NCBI GenBank assembly: GCA_023428265.1
Contig: JAEYYW010000077.1
Span: forward strand, 1-14,005
Direction of reading: 5' to 3'
From: Bacillota bacterium
Lineage (GTDB): Bacteria; Bacillota; Clostridia; Christensenellales; UMGS416
Length of the DNA: 14,005 nt
In this document: positions 6,242 through 12,436 of the stretch, one piece after another
How positions within the stretch are numbered: position 1 is the stretch's first letter
How the letters are laid out: every line of letters begins with the position of its first letter
Position numbers and translations under genes: made by a program
The notes under the pieces: model-generated
Databases searched by the model: none
What the model was told of the DNA's origin: nothing
What the model saw: the letters and a program-made list of their open reading frames with translations, nothing else

Positions 6242-7603
6242 TTACCTCTCCCCGATGGGCACATACCCCCGCCGGGCGGAAACGCTCTTATAAGCCGGGC
6301 GGATGATCTTGCCGGCGTTCACAATTTCCTCAATACGGTGGGCGCTCCAGCCCACGATGCGGGAGATCGCGAAGATCGGCGTGAACAACTCCTGCGGGAT
6401 GCCCAGCATCCGGTAAACAAAACCGGAATAGAAGTCCACATTGGCGCTGACGCCCTTATAAATCTTGCGCACCCGGCCGATGACCTGCGGGGCCAGCCGC
6501 TCCACCGATTCATAGAGGTTGTACTCCTCCATCAGGCCCTTTTCCTCGGCCAGCTGGCGCACATACTTCTTGAAGATTTCAGCCCTTGGATCGGAAAGGG
6601 AATAGACCGCATGGCCCATGCCGTAGATTAAACCCATGCGGTCGAAAGCTTCGCGGTTCAGAAGCTTCATCAGGTAATCCTCAACCTGGCTGTCGTCCTT
6701 CCAGTCGGAAAGGGCTTGCTTCATATCGTCAAACATCTGCACGACTTTGATGTTCGCCCCGCCGTGGCGCGGGCCCTTCAGGGAGCCGATTGCCGCCACA
6801 ATCGCGGAATAGGTGTCGGTGCCCGATGAGGTGACCACATGGGTCACAAAGGATGAGTTGTTGCCGCCGCCGTGCTCGGCGTGCAGCACCAGCGCCATGT
6901 CCAGCAGCTCCGCCTCAAGCCTGGAATAGCTGGAATCGAGCCGCAGCATGTGCAGGATGTTTTCCGCGGTGCCCAGATCCTCCCGGGGGCTGTGGATCAC
7001 CAGGCTCTTGCCCTGATGGGAATGCACAAAGGCCTGATAGGCATACACCGACAGCAGCGGGAAGCAGGCAACCAGCTTCAGGCACTGCCGCAGCACATTG
7101 GGCACCGAAACATCGTCGGCGTGGTCATCATAACTGTAGAGTGTGAGCACCGCTCGGGCCAGCGCGTTCATCACGTCATTGCTGGTGGACTTCAACAGCA
7201 CACCGCTCACAAACTCATCGGGCAGCTTGCGCAGCCCGGCCAGCGTGTGCTGAAACTGCTCAAGCTCCGGGCGGCTGGGCAGGCTGCCAAAGAGCAGCAA
7301 ATAGGCCGTCTCCTCAAAGCCATAGCGGCCGTCGGACAAAAAGCCGTTCACGATTTCCTCAATGTCAATGCCGCGGTAAAACAGTCTCCCCGGCGCCGGC
7401 ACCAGTTCGCCTTCATCCATGATGTAGGCGTGCACCTCACCGATTTCGGTGAGGCCCGCCAGCACGCCCTTGCCGCTGATGTCGCGGAGGCCCCGCTTCA
7501 CCTCATACTTGGTATAAAGCTCGGGGTCAATATAGCTGCACGAGGCAGTCTTCTTGCTCAGGTCCGAAAGGTATTGCTCGTCTATGATGAAATTCGAGTT
7601 CAT
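6242..7603 (-). CDS. Citrate synthase (citrate/2-methylcitrate synthase family)
   Basis: Condenses acetyl-CoA with oxaloacetate to citrate in the cytoplasm, feeding 2-oxoglutarate and glutamate synthesis. The 453-residue length fits the longer clostridial form. The three catalytic positions known from E. coli GltA are visible: His280 in GPRHGGAN, His331 in GMGHAVY and Asp390 in VDFYSG. Also present are HAEHGGGN (241-248), the oxaloacetate/CoA-site DPRA (338-341) and a RLFYRGIDIEE segment (73-83). The usual Arg of the GHRVY motif is Ala332, which I recall as normal in this clostridial subgroup. An extra N-terminal region (about 1-45) precedes the core, as in related sequences. Start ATG 7603 follows AAGGAGG (7609-7615) by 5 bases. 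The gene stands alone behind an unusually long, possibly structured leader. 2-methylcitrate synthase activity cannot be excluded from sequence. Confidence 0.95.
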   Translation of the reverse strand: MNSNFIIDEQYLSDLSKKTASCSYIDPELYTKYEVKRGLRDISGKGVLAGLTEIGEVHAYIMDEGELVPAPGRLFYRGIDIEEIVNGFLSDGRYGFEETAYLLLFGSLPSRPELEQFQHTLAGLRKLPDEFVSGVLLKSTSNDVMNALARAVLTLYSYDDHADDVSVPNVLRQCLKLVACFPLLSVYAYQAFVHSHQGKSLVIHSPREDLGTAENILHMLRLDSSYSRLEAELLDMALVLHAEHGGGNNSSFVTHVVTSSGTDTYSAIVAAIGSLKGPRHGGANIKVVQMFDDMKQALSDWKDDSQVEDYLMKLLNREAFDRMGLIYGMGHAVYSLSDPRAEIFKKYVRQLAEEKGLMEEYNLYESVERLAPQVIGRVRKIYKGVSANVDFYSGFVYRMLGIPQELFTPIFAISRIVGWSAHRIEEIVNAGKIIRPAYKSVSARRGYVPIGER

Positions 7604-7635
7604 AGCATCCTCCTTTATTGCCTTGGTAGGCGTGT

Positions 7636-7709
7636 TGTGCGTTTATGCCAGCTATGGTTCAACGATCATCCGAACCACATTGCCTTTGCGTCTTCAGATT
7701 TGAAACACA
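7636..7709 (-). ncRNA. Possible structured 5' leader of citrate synthase mRNA
   Basis: Read on the minus strand, TGTGTTT (7703-7709) can pair with AAA-CG-CACA (7636-7644), enclosing a small TTCA/TGAA hairpin, the string GACGCAAAGGC (7682-7692) and a TGGTTC/GAACCA hairpin (7655-7660 with 7672-7677). GACGCAAAG is a conserved core string of cyclic di-GMP-I (GEMM) riboswitches. However, the GGCAAACC partner and a GNRA tetraloop, both expected for that class, are not seen. It is therefore a candidate structured leader, not an identified riboswitch. Confidence 0.25.
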
Positions 7710-7761
7710 TTATGCATTAACAAACAGCGCATGGGGCACGCTGCCGCGATTGGTTTTTCTG

Positions 7762-7790
7762 TTTGTACCATAAAATTCTCTGCAAGACAA
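7762..7790 (-). promoter_or_regulatory. Weak candidate promoter for citrate synthase
   Basis: On the minus strand, TTGTCT (7785-7790) precedes TACAAA (7762-7767) by 17 bases. Each hexamer has four of six consensus positions, in an AT-rich stretch. It would give a leader of about 150 bases. Confidence 0.35.
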
Positions 7791-7911
7791 GAGATTTTAC
7801 AAATTTAACAAAAAAGCAATTACACCGCGCACACAATCCTGGTGCAAAGTGAATCTCACGGTCATTTGGCTGCGGAAATCCCGATGGGCACGCAGGAGCA
7901 TTGGCCGTTAA

Positions 7912-8775
7912 CTACCGATTGTCCTTTTCCCGATCCATATCCCGGTGGCTCACCGTGGCCCGGTATCCTGCCTTCAGCATCTTCATCTGCAGCACCTCAG
8001 CCAGCACCACGGAGCGGTGCATGCCGCCGGTGCAGCCGATGGCCACCACAAGCTCGTTTTTGGCTTCCTGCTTATACATCGGGATCAAAAAGAGCAACTG
8101 CTCCGTCACGCTGTCGATGAACTTCGTGGTGCCCTCAAAGGCCATCACATACTCCTTGACCTCATCATCCTGGCCGGTCTTGGGTTTCAGACGGTCCACA
8201 TAAAAGGGGTTGGGGATGAAGCGAACGTCAAAGACAATGTCGGCGTCAGCGGGGATGCCGCGCTTGAAGCCGAACGTGACAAACGTGATGTGAAACCCGG
8301 CCGCGGCTTCGTCAGCAAACACATCGGTGAGCCGCTCGCGCAATTGCTTCGTCAGCAGCTGGCTGGTGTCTATGACAAAGTTGGCGCTGTCACGGAGGCG
8401 GGCAAGCTGCTCGCGCTCGCTGGCGATGGCCTCAATCAGGCTGGTGTTGCTGTTGGCCAGCGGGTGGGCGCGACGGTTTTCCTTGTAGCGCTTCACAAGC
8501 GTCTCGTCGGTGGCATCCAGAAAGAGCACCTCGTAGCTCACGCCATAATCCTTCAGGTCATACAGCGCCTTGTAGATATCGCCGAAAAAGCGGCCCCCGC
8601 GGATGTCGGCGCCGATGGCTATCTTCGCCATATCCTGCTTGCGGCAAAGGCCCACCAGCGTGCCGATGAGCAGCGGCGGCAGGTTGTCCACGCAGAAGAA
8701 CCCAAGATCCTCCATGGCGCGGATGGCATAGGACTTGCCCGCGCCGGATAACCCCGTGACAAGCACCAGTCTCAT
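7912..8775 (-). CDS. rapZ: RapZ/YvcJ nucleotide-binding protein (RNase adapter family)
   Basis: A 287-residue cytoplasmic P-loop protein of normal length for the family. The Walker A motif is GLSGAGKS at 8-15, directly after the first strand. A Walker B-like LFLDA lies at 84-88. The family signatures FGFKRG (168-173), NPFYVDRLKP (189-198) and GCTGGMHRS (247-255) are all intact. In E. coli RapZ guides RNase E to the GlmZ small RNA and controls amino-sugar synthesis; in Bacillus the homologue YvcJ binds and hydrolyses GTP, and its role is less clear. The E. coli RNA pathway should not be assumed here. ATG 8775 overlaps the stop of the PHP gene by four bases (ATGA), a sign of translational coupling. 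It is last in the murB-PHP-rapZ operon. The usual next genes, yvcK and whiA, do not follow. Confidence 0.95.
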   Translation of the reverse strand: MRLVLVTGLSGAGKSYAIRAMEDLGFFCVDNLPPLLIGTLVGLCRKQDMAKIAIGADIRGGRFFGDIYKALYDLKDYGVSYEVLFLDATDETLVKRYKENRRAHPLANSNTSLIEAIASEREQLARLRDSANFVIDTSQLLTKQLRERLTDVFADEAAAGFHITFVTFGFKRGIPADADIVFDVRFIPNPFYVDRLKPKTGQDDEVKEYVMAFEGTTKFIDSVTEQLLFLIPMYKQEAKNELVVAIGCTGGMHRSVVLAEVLQMKMLKAGYRATVSHRDMDREKDNR

Positions 8776-9554
8776 GTTGCAGCCCTCCCTCTCTTCAGCG
8801 ATATGGCAGACTCCGAAGAATTCAAGATGCGTTCCGGCGGTACGCCGGCCTGTTTGGCTAATTCAAGCGCCAGAGCGAAATCCCCCACCCGTTCGGGGCA
8901 GTGGGCGTCAGAGCCGATCAGGAAGTTCACCCCGTGGTTCAGCGCCAGCTTCAGCGCGTCGGCATGGGGCAAGCCGTGGGCGCTGTTGATCTCGATGGCT
9001 GTGCCGGTCTTGGCTGCAGCGGCGGCCAAAGGATCCATCAGCACCGGATAGTGATAACCCGGATGGGTGAGCACATCCACGTCATAACGCTGAATCGCTG
9101 CAATCAACGCCTCAGTGCAGGACCTGGCAAGCCTTTTTCGCAGGCCATGGAACACCGTGGAGGCGTTCATTGCCCATTTCACGCGCCACACATACCCCTG
9201 CGAGGTGGTGAGCACCATGCGGTGCAGCCCCACTGCCAGGATATCCAGCAGCGACAGATATTTTTCCGGCACGTCGATGCGGCCATCCATAGAGACCACG
9301 TTGGCCTCCACGCCCAGAAGGATCTCGATCTGCCCCTGGTATTTCCGGTTGAGGCAGTCGATGATGCGGCGCATCTGCATCAGCTTTTCACCGGTCATGC
9401 CCATCAGCGGCTGTGAAAAGCCGTGATCGGTCAGCGCGATCCGCGTCAGCCCCTTTTCCAGCGCCTGGCGCACGTTGCACTCAATACTGCCGCGCCCATG
9501 GCTGTAGTAGGTGTGCGTATGATAATCGGCGACCAGCCGCCAGTCCTCCCCCAA
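8772..9554 (-). CDS. PHP-domain metal-dependent phosphoesterase
   Basis: A 260-residue protein of the PHP family (hydrolases related to histidinol phosphatase and to the PHP domain of DNA polymerases). The metal-binding positions are all visible: His12 and His14 in DYHTHT, Asp43-His44 in LTDHG, Glu83 in GVEAN, His111 in GLH, His164 in THPG, and Asp216 with His218 in GSDAH. An active phosphatase or phosphodiesterase is therefore likely; its substrate is unknown. The start is TTG 9554, immediately after the murB stop, with GGAGG at 9563-9567 eight bases upstream inside the end of murB. The stop overlaps the rapZ start (ATGA). A PHP gene between murB and rapZ is a recurring arrangement in Clostridia, which suggests a role linked to envelope or central metabolism, though none is proven. 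Confidence 0.9.
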   Translation of the reverse strand: MGEDWRLVADYHTHTYYSHGRGSIECNVRQALEKGLTRIALTDHGFSQPLMGMTGEKLMQMRRIIDCLNRKYQGQIEILLGVEANVVSMDGRIDVPEKYLSLLDILAVGLHRMVLTTSQGYVWRVKWAMNASTVFHGLRKRLARSCTEALIAAIQRYDVDVLTHPGYHYPVLMDPLAAAAAKTGTAIEINSAHGLPHADALKLALNHGVNFLIGSDAHCPERVGDFALALELAKQAGVPPERILNSSESAISLKRGRAAT

Positions 9555-9570
9555 TTATGCGTCCTCCCCC
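9555..9570 (-). promoter_or_regulatory. Ribosome binding site that sets the TTG start of the PHP gene
   Basis: GGGGGAGG inside the last codons of murB (GGAGG at 9563-9567) is followed after 8 bases by TTG at 9554. The murB stop TAA (9555-9557) directly abuts that TTG, so the two genes have a zero-base junction. Ribosomes finishing murB could restart at once. No ATG or GTG with a better site lies nearby. Confidence 0.7.
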
Positions 9571-10472
9571 ACCAGCCGGACTTCCATTTCCAGCTCCACA
9601 TCATAGAGCTCCTTGACGCGCCGCCGCACCTCGTCGGCCAGCGCGATGATATCGGCTGCGGTGGCGCCGCCGGTGTTTACCAAAAAACCCGCATGCTTTT
9701 CCGACACCTGCGCACCGCCCACCCGCAGGCCCTTAAGACCCGCATCGGCGATGAGCTTGCCGGCAAAATAGCCGCAGGGCCGCTTGAAGAAGCTGCCGGC
9801 GCTGGGCATCTCCAGCGGTTGTTTCTCCCGCCGCATATTGGTGTATTGATCCAGCAGTTCCTTGGATTGCGCGAGATCGCCCCGGCTCAGGCTCAGCGCC
9901 ACAGACACAATGATGAGCTTTTCCTCCAGCGCAAGGCTGTGCCGATAGGAAAAGTTCATTTCGTCTTTCGTCAAGCCCAGCAGAGAGCCGTCGCGGGCAA
10001 CCGCCTGCACCGACTGCACAATGTCTTGCATCTCTCCGCCATAAGCGCCGGCGTTCATCGCGGCGGCCCCGCCGATGCTGCCGGGGATGCCACTGGCAAA
10101 CTCCATGCCGGTGAGCCCCTGGCGATAGGCCTCCGCCGCGACCTTGGAAAGCAACGCGCCGCCCTGGGCCGTCAGAACGTCGCCCCGCACGGTTACCGTG
10201 GCAAACCGGTCGCCCAACTGCATCACCGCGCCGCGGATGCCGCCATCGCGCACCAGCAGGTTGGAGCCGTTGCCCATCACCATCAGCCTGACAGACTCCT
10301 CACGGCAAACGCGCACAATCTCCGCCACATCCTCCGCCGCCTCCGGCAGCAGAAACATGTCAGCCGGGCCGCCCACGCGAAACGTGGTGTGGCGGCTCAT
10401 TGGCTCATCAGCAAGCACTTTGCCGCTCCCCAGAGCGTCTGTGAGCCGGCGCAAAGCGGTGTCGGTTGCCAT
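9555..10472 (-). CDS. murB: UDP-N-acetylenolpyruvoylglucosamine reductase (MurB, type II)
   Basis: Reduces UDP-GlcNAc-enolpyruvate to UDP-MurNAc with NADPH and FAD in cytoplasmic peptidoglycan precursor synthesis. The 305-residue length is that of the short type II form found in most Gram-positives. FAD-binding segments are HTTFRVGGPA (28-37), GNGSNLLV (67-74) and SGIPGSIGG (127-135), followed by MNAGAYGGE (139-147). FSYRHS (174-179) carries the substrate-binding Tyr/Arg pair. The catalytic serine is Ser227 in SAGSFFKRP, and a C-terminal Glu in ELEMEVRLVG (likely Glu297) matches the second acid position. Start ATG 10472; GGGAGG lies 11 bases upstream, a rather long spacing. It is the first gene of murB-PHP-rapZ, behind its own promoter at 10503-10531. 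Confidence 0.96.
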   Translation of the reverse strand: MATDTALRRLTDALGSGKVLADEPMSRHTTFRVGGPADMFLLPEAAEDVAEIVRVCREESVRLMVMGNGSNLLVRDGGIRGAVMQLGDRFATVTVRGDVLTAQGGALLSKVAAEAYRQGLTGMEFASGIPGSIGGAAAMNAGAYGGEMQDIVQSVQAVARDGSLLGLTKDEMNFSYRHSLALEEKLIIVSVALSLSRGDLAQSKELLDQYTNMRREKQPLEMPSAGSFFKRPCGYFAGKLIADAGLKGLRVGGAQVSEKHAGFLVNTGGATAADIIALADEVRRRVKELYDVELEMEVRLVGEDA

Positions 10473-10502
10473 TCTTGCTGATCCCTCCCAATTGATTGCT
10501 CT

Positions 10503-10531
10503 ATCTTACAGTATATCAACCCAAAACTCAA
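10503..10531 (-). promoter_or_regulatory. Candidate promoter of the murB operon
   Basis: On the minus strand, TTGAGT (10526-10531) and TAAGAT (10503-10508) are 17 bases apart, each four of six to consensus. A TATACT nearer the -35 is a possible alternative -10 box, but it has no well-placed -35. Either gives a short leader before ATG 10472. Confidence 0.45.
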
Positions 10532-10602
10532 TAAATCCATCGGAATGAAAATCTGCATGGTCGAAATCGCCCTGATTGGGTGACGCAATGCTCCGGCAGA
10601 TA

Positions 10603-10635
10603 AGGCAAAGGGCACGGTTTCCCGTGCCCTTGCCT
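10603..10635. terminator. Terminator hairpin between the coiled-coil gene and murB
   Basis: AGGCAA-A-GGGCACGG (10603-10617) pairs with CCGTGCCCTTGCCT (10622-10635): a 14-bp stem with one bulged A and a TTTC loop. It lies 27 bases past the stop of the minus-strand gene at 10662 and upstream of the murB promoter, so it insulates murB. A true U-tract is lacking; TTATCT is the nearest. Confidence 0.7.
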
Positions 10636-10661
10636 CCGGATGGGCTGCAGTGCCCCATGTC

Positions 10662-12251
10662 TCACGGATTCATCAGCGGCAGATATTTCTTTCTGGACGC
10701 TTCATATTTGGATTTGTGGGCGTTGGCCTGCTTCGTGGCGGCATTTGCCTTGCTCTTTTCGGCGTTGGCCGCCTTTTCCTCCTTGAGCATCAGTTGATAA
10801 TATTCCTCCACATCGGAGCTCCAATAACCGTATACATAATAGTAATAGTATACCACTGCGGCAGCATAATCGTCCGCTTTCTTGTCGTGGGACCTATAAC
10901 TGGCGTTGTGAGAGTCCGCCGCGGCCCTGTCGTCCTGGCAGGCGATCCACTCATTGAGGAAAGTGGCCCGCTCCTTGCAGCCGGAAACCACCTTGCCCGC
11001 GCCGGCTTTCAGCTCGTCCGGCAGCGCGGCAGACAGCGCGGTGATGATGCTCTGGTTTTTCTTTGCCCAATCTTGAGCAGAGGTTTTGATGCTGGCAGGC
11101 TTGGCCGATTTGTTGGCAAGCAGCTTGGTGATCTGTGTGTCGATGCTGGCAGAAGTCGCCATCGCATCCTTGGCGCCCTTCACGGCCTTTTTGAAGGAAA
11201 GCACCGTCTTTGCCTTCTGGCTCAGCCCAAGCCCCTCCAAGTTGCGCTTGCAGGCCACATTGGCATAATTGGGCTTGTCATTCAGACTTTTCAGATTTGC
11301 CTCAAAGCCATCCAGTTTCGCAATCCAGCCGGCATAGGTGTTCAGGTTCTCCACAAACTTGCCTTTCAGAGCGGCCTTATCCAGCGTGGCGCAATAATCC
11401 CGCAGGGTGGTCTGCAGCGTGGCGGCCTCCGCCAGATAGTCAATACTGGCCTGGATCGAAACTTTCCGGCTGTTGAAGTTGGCCGAAAGGTTCAGGCTGT
11501 CCGGCGCAATGCCCTTAAGGTTGACGGCGGCAAGCTTGCCCTCCAGCGCCTCGCATTGCCCCAGGAGCGCCTCAAGCTTTTTTGAGAGATCCGCAAGACT
11601 GGTGCCCGAATCGGCCGATAGGGAGCGGAACTCATCCTGAATCTGAGAGTTCTCAATAAAAAACGACAGCGCCTGACCGCGTTTTTGAATCGCCTCGCTG
11701 AAAGACTTTCTCTTCTCCTCCAGCGATCCGGTGAATGACAATGACGCCACCGCGCTGTCCAGGGCGGTGTTGCGGCTAACCAGAGCCTGATATGCCTTGG
11801 TGCTGCCTTCCTCCATCTCTTTTTCCAGCATGCCCGTCAAATCCTTGGCGACAGAGCCGTCTTCCGCTATGGCTTCGCGCAGCTTCTTGATCTTCGGGGC
11901 GGCGGCCTCCAACCTGGCCTGGAGCGCGGTGACTCCGGCAGACTCGTCTGTGGCCTTGCCCAGCAGCAACGGGTACTTTTCATTCAGCTCCGCGATGGAG
12001 GCAGATGCTTCGCTCAGTTTTTTCCCGATGCCCTCTGTAAAGTCGCACTCCTCACTGAGAGAAACCCCGGCGTCGCCGGTGCCTTGCTCAAAGCTGCGGG
12101 TAAGGTCGGCAACCTGCTGGATGTGCACATCCAGAGCGTCTTTGTATTTCCCATCAAAATAGAAATAGATCGCGGTGACACCGCCGGCAAGCACCAGCCC
12201 CGCCAGCACAACGCCGCAAATGATCAGGATCAGGATGTTCTTTCTGGACAT
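10662..12251 (-). CDS. Membrane-anchored long helical (coiled-coil) protein with tyrosine run
   Basis: I do not recognise a named family. The 529-residue product starts at ATG 12251, with GGGGG 8 bases upstream; the frame extends five codons to a TTG without a better site. Residues 5-32 form one membrane anchor (ILILIICGVVLAGLVLAGG). The remainder is almost entirely helical in character: rich in Ala, Leu, Lys, Glu and Ser, poor in Pro and Gly, with repeated leucine/alanine spacing that suggests coiled coils or a spectrin-like helical bundle. Six cysteines lie outside the anchor. Residues 461-486 are tyrosine-rich, with five tyrosines in a row at 468-472. The C-terminal 493-520 has a seven-residue period (ANA recurring). 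It probably projects from the membrane, on the outer face if the anchor is a signal anchor. It has its own promoter and terminator. Function is unknown. Confidence 0.8.
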   Translation of the reverse strand: MSRKNILILIICGVVLAGLVLAGGVTAIYFYFDGKYKDALDVHIQQVADLTRSFEQGTGDAGVSLSEECDFTEGIGKKLSEASASIAELNEKYPLLLGKATDESAGVTALQARLEAAAPKIKKLREAIAEDGSVAKDLTGMLEKEMEEGSTKAYQALVSRNTALDSAVASLSFTGSLEEKRKSFSEAIQKRGQALSFFIENSQIQDEFRSLSADSGTSLADLSKKLEALLGQCEALEGKLAAVNLKGIAPDSLNLSANFNSRKVSIQASIDYLAEAATLQTTLRDYCATLDKAALKGKFVENLNTYAGWIAKLDGFEANLKSLNDKPNYANVACKRNLEGLGLSQKAKTVLSFKKAVKGAKDAMATSASIDTQITKLLANKSAKPASIKTSAQDWAKKNQSIITALSAALPDELKAGAGKVVSGCKERATFLNEWIACQDDRAAADSHNASYRSHDKKADDYAAAVVYYYYYVYGYWSSDVEEYYQLMLKEEKAANAEKSKANAATKQANAHKSKYEASRKKYLPLMNP

Positions 12252-12286
12252 TGGCAGAGCCCCCAAATATTACTATTTTCGACAGG

Positions 12287-12315
12287 ATTATACATAATAA
12301 AAATGATCAATTCAA
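12287..12315 (-). promoter_or_regulatory. Strong promoter for the helical membrane-anchored protein
   Basis: On the minus strand, TTGAAT (12310-12315) and a perfect TATAAT (12287-12292) are separated by 17 AT-rich bases. Transcription would start near 12280, about 30 bases before ATG 12251. Confidence 0.7.
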
Positions 12316-12347
12316 GATATTTTTGAGATTGATTTCCCCATTGGGGC

Positions 12348-12359
12348 ACAAACGTTTGT
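12348..12359. promoter_or_regulatory. Palindromic operator candidate in the divergent region
   Basis: ACAAACGTTTGT is a perfect 12-bp palindrome centred on CG, the form often bound by LacI/GalR-family repressors. It lies 32 bases from the -35 of the minus-strand gene and 24 from the -35 of the MFS gene, so one protein could affect both. It does not fit the CcpA cre consensus. No regulator gene is nearby, which keeps this tentative. Confidence 0.4.
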
Positions 12360-12383
12360 CTACCTAAGCACAACCGGTCTACC

Positions 12384-12413
12384 TTGCACCGGCCAACGCC
12401 GACATGATACAAT
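12384..12413 (+). promoter_or_regulatory. Extended -10 promoter for the MFS transporter
   Basis: TTGCAC (12384-12389), an 18-base spacer and TACAAT (12408-12413), which matches consensus at five of six positions and is preceded by an extended -10 TGA. Transcription would start near 12420, close to ATG 12437. ACCGGT palindromes at 12373-12378 and 12417-12422 flank it, with a further ACCGG at 12388-12392. Confidence 0.65.
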
Positions 12414-12436
12414 CATACCGGTGACAGGAGAGTCTG

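Larger units (their letters stand above)
7604..7911. other. 308-base spacer upstream of citrate synthase, downstream of rapZ
   Basis: No gene is supported here. On the minus strand it holds the end of the rapZ transcript (no clear terminator hairpin, only an AT-rich stretch near 7795-7820), a weak promoter (7762-7790) and a leader of about 150 bases with potential secondary structure (7636-7709), ending in the AAGGAGG of citrate synthase. The segment 7760-7825 is markedly AT-rich compared with its flanks. Confidence 0.5.

Noticed and set aside
7682..7692. GACGCAAAGGC as proof of a cyclic di-GMP riboswitch
   Set aside because: Only one conserved string of that class is present. The pairing GGCAAACC strand and GNRA tetraloop are not found, so it is kept only as a candidate structured leader.
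6872..7720. A 282-codon plus-strand open frame opposite citrate synthase
   Set aside because: Shadow of a clearly identified enzyme gene; Gln/His-rich translation with no recognisable domain.
7945..8751. A 268-codon plus-strand open frame opposite rapZ
   Set aside because: The minus strand carries an intact RapZ with all its motifs; the antisense translation has none.
10830..10853. GTATAC inverted repeats around an AT-rich core inside the helical-protein gene
   Set aside because: They are the tyrosine and valine codons of the tyrosine run, explained by the coding sequence.
12348..12359. CcpA catabolite-response (cre) site
   Set aside because: The palindrome lacks the TG and CA outer bases of the cre consensus, so it is reported only as a general operator candidate.
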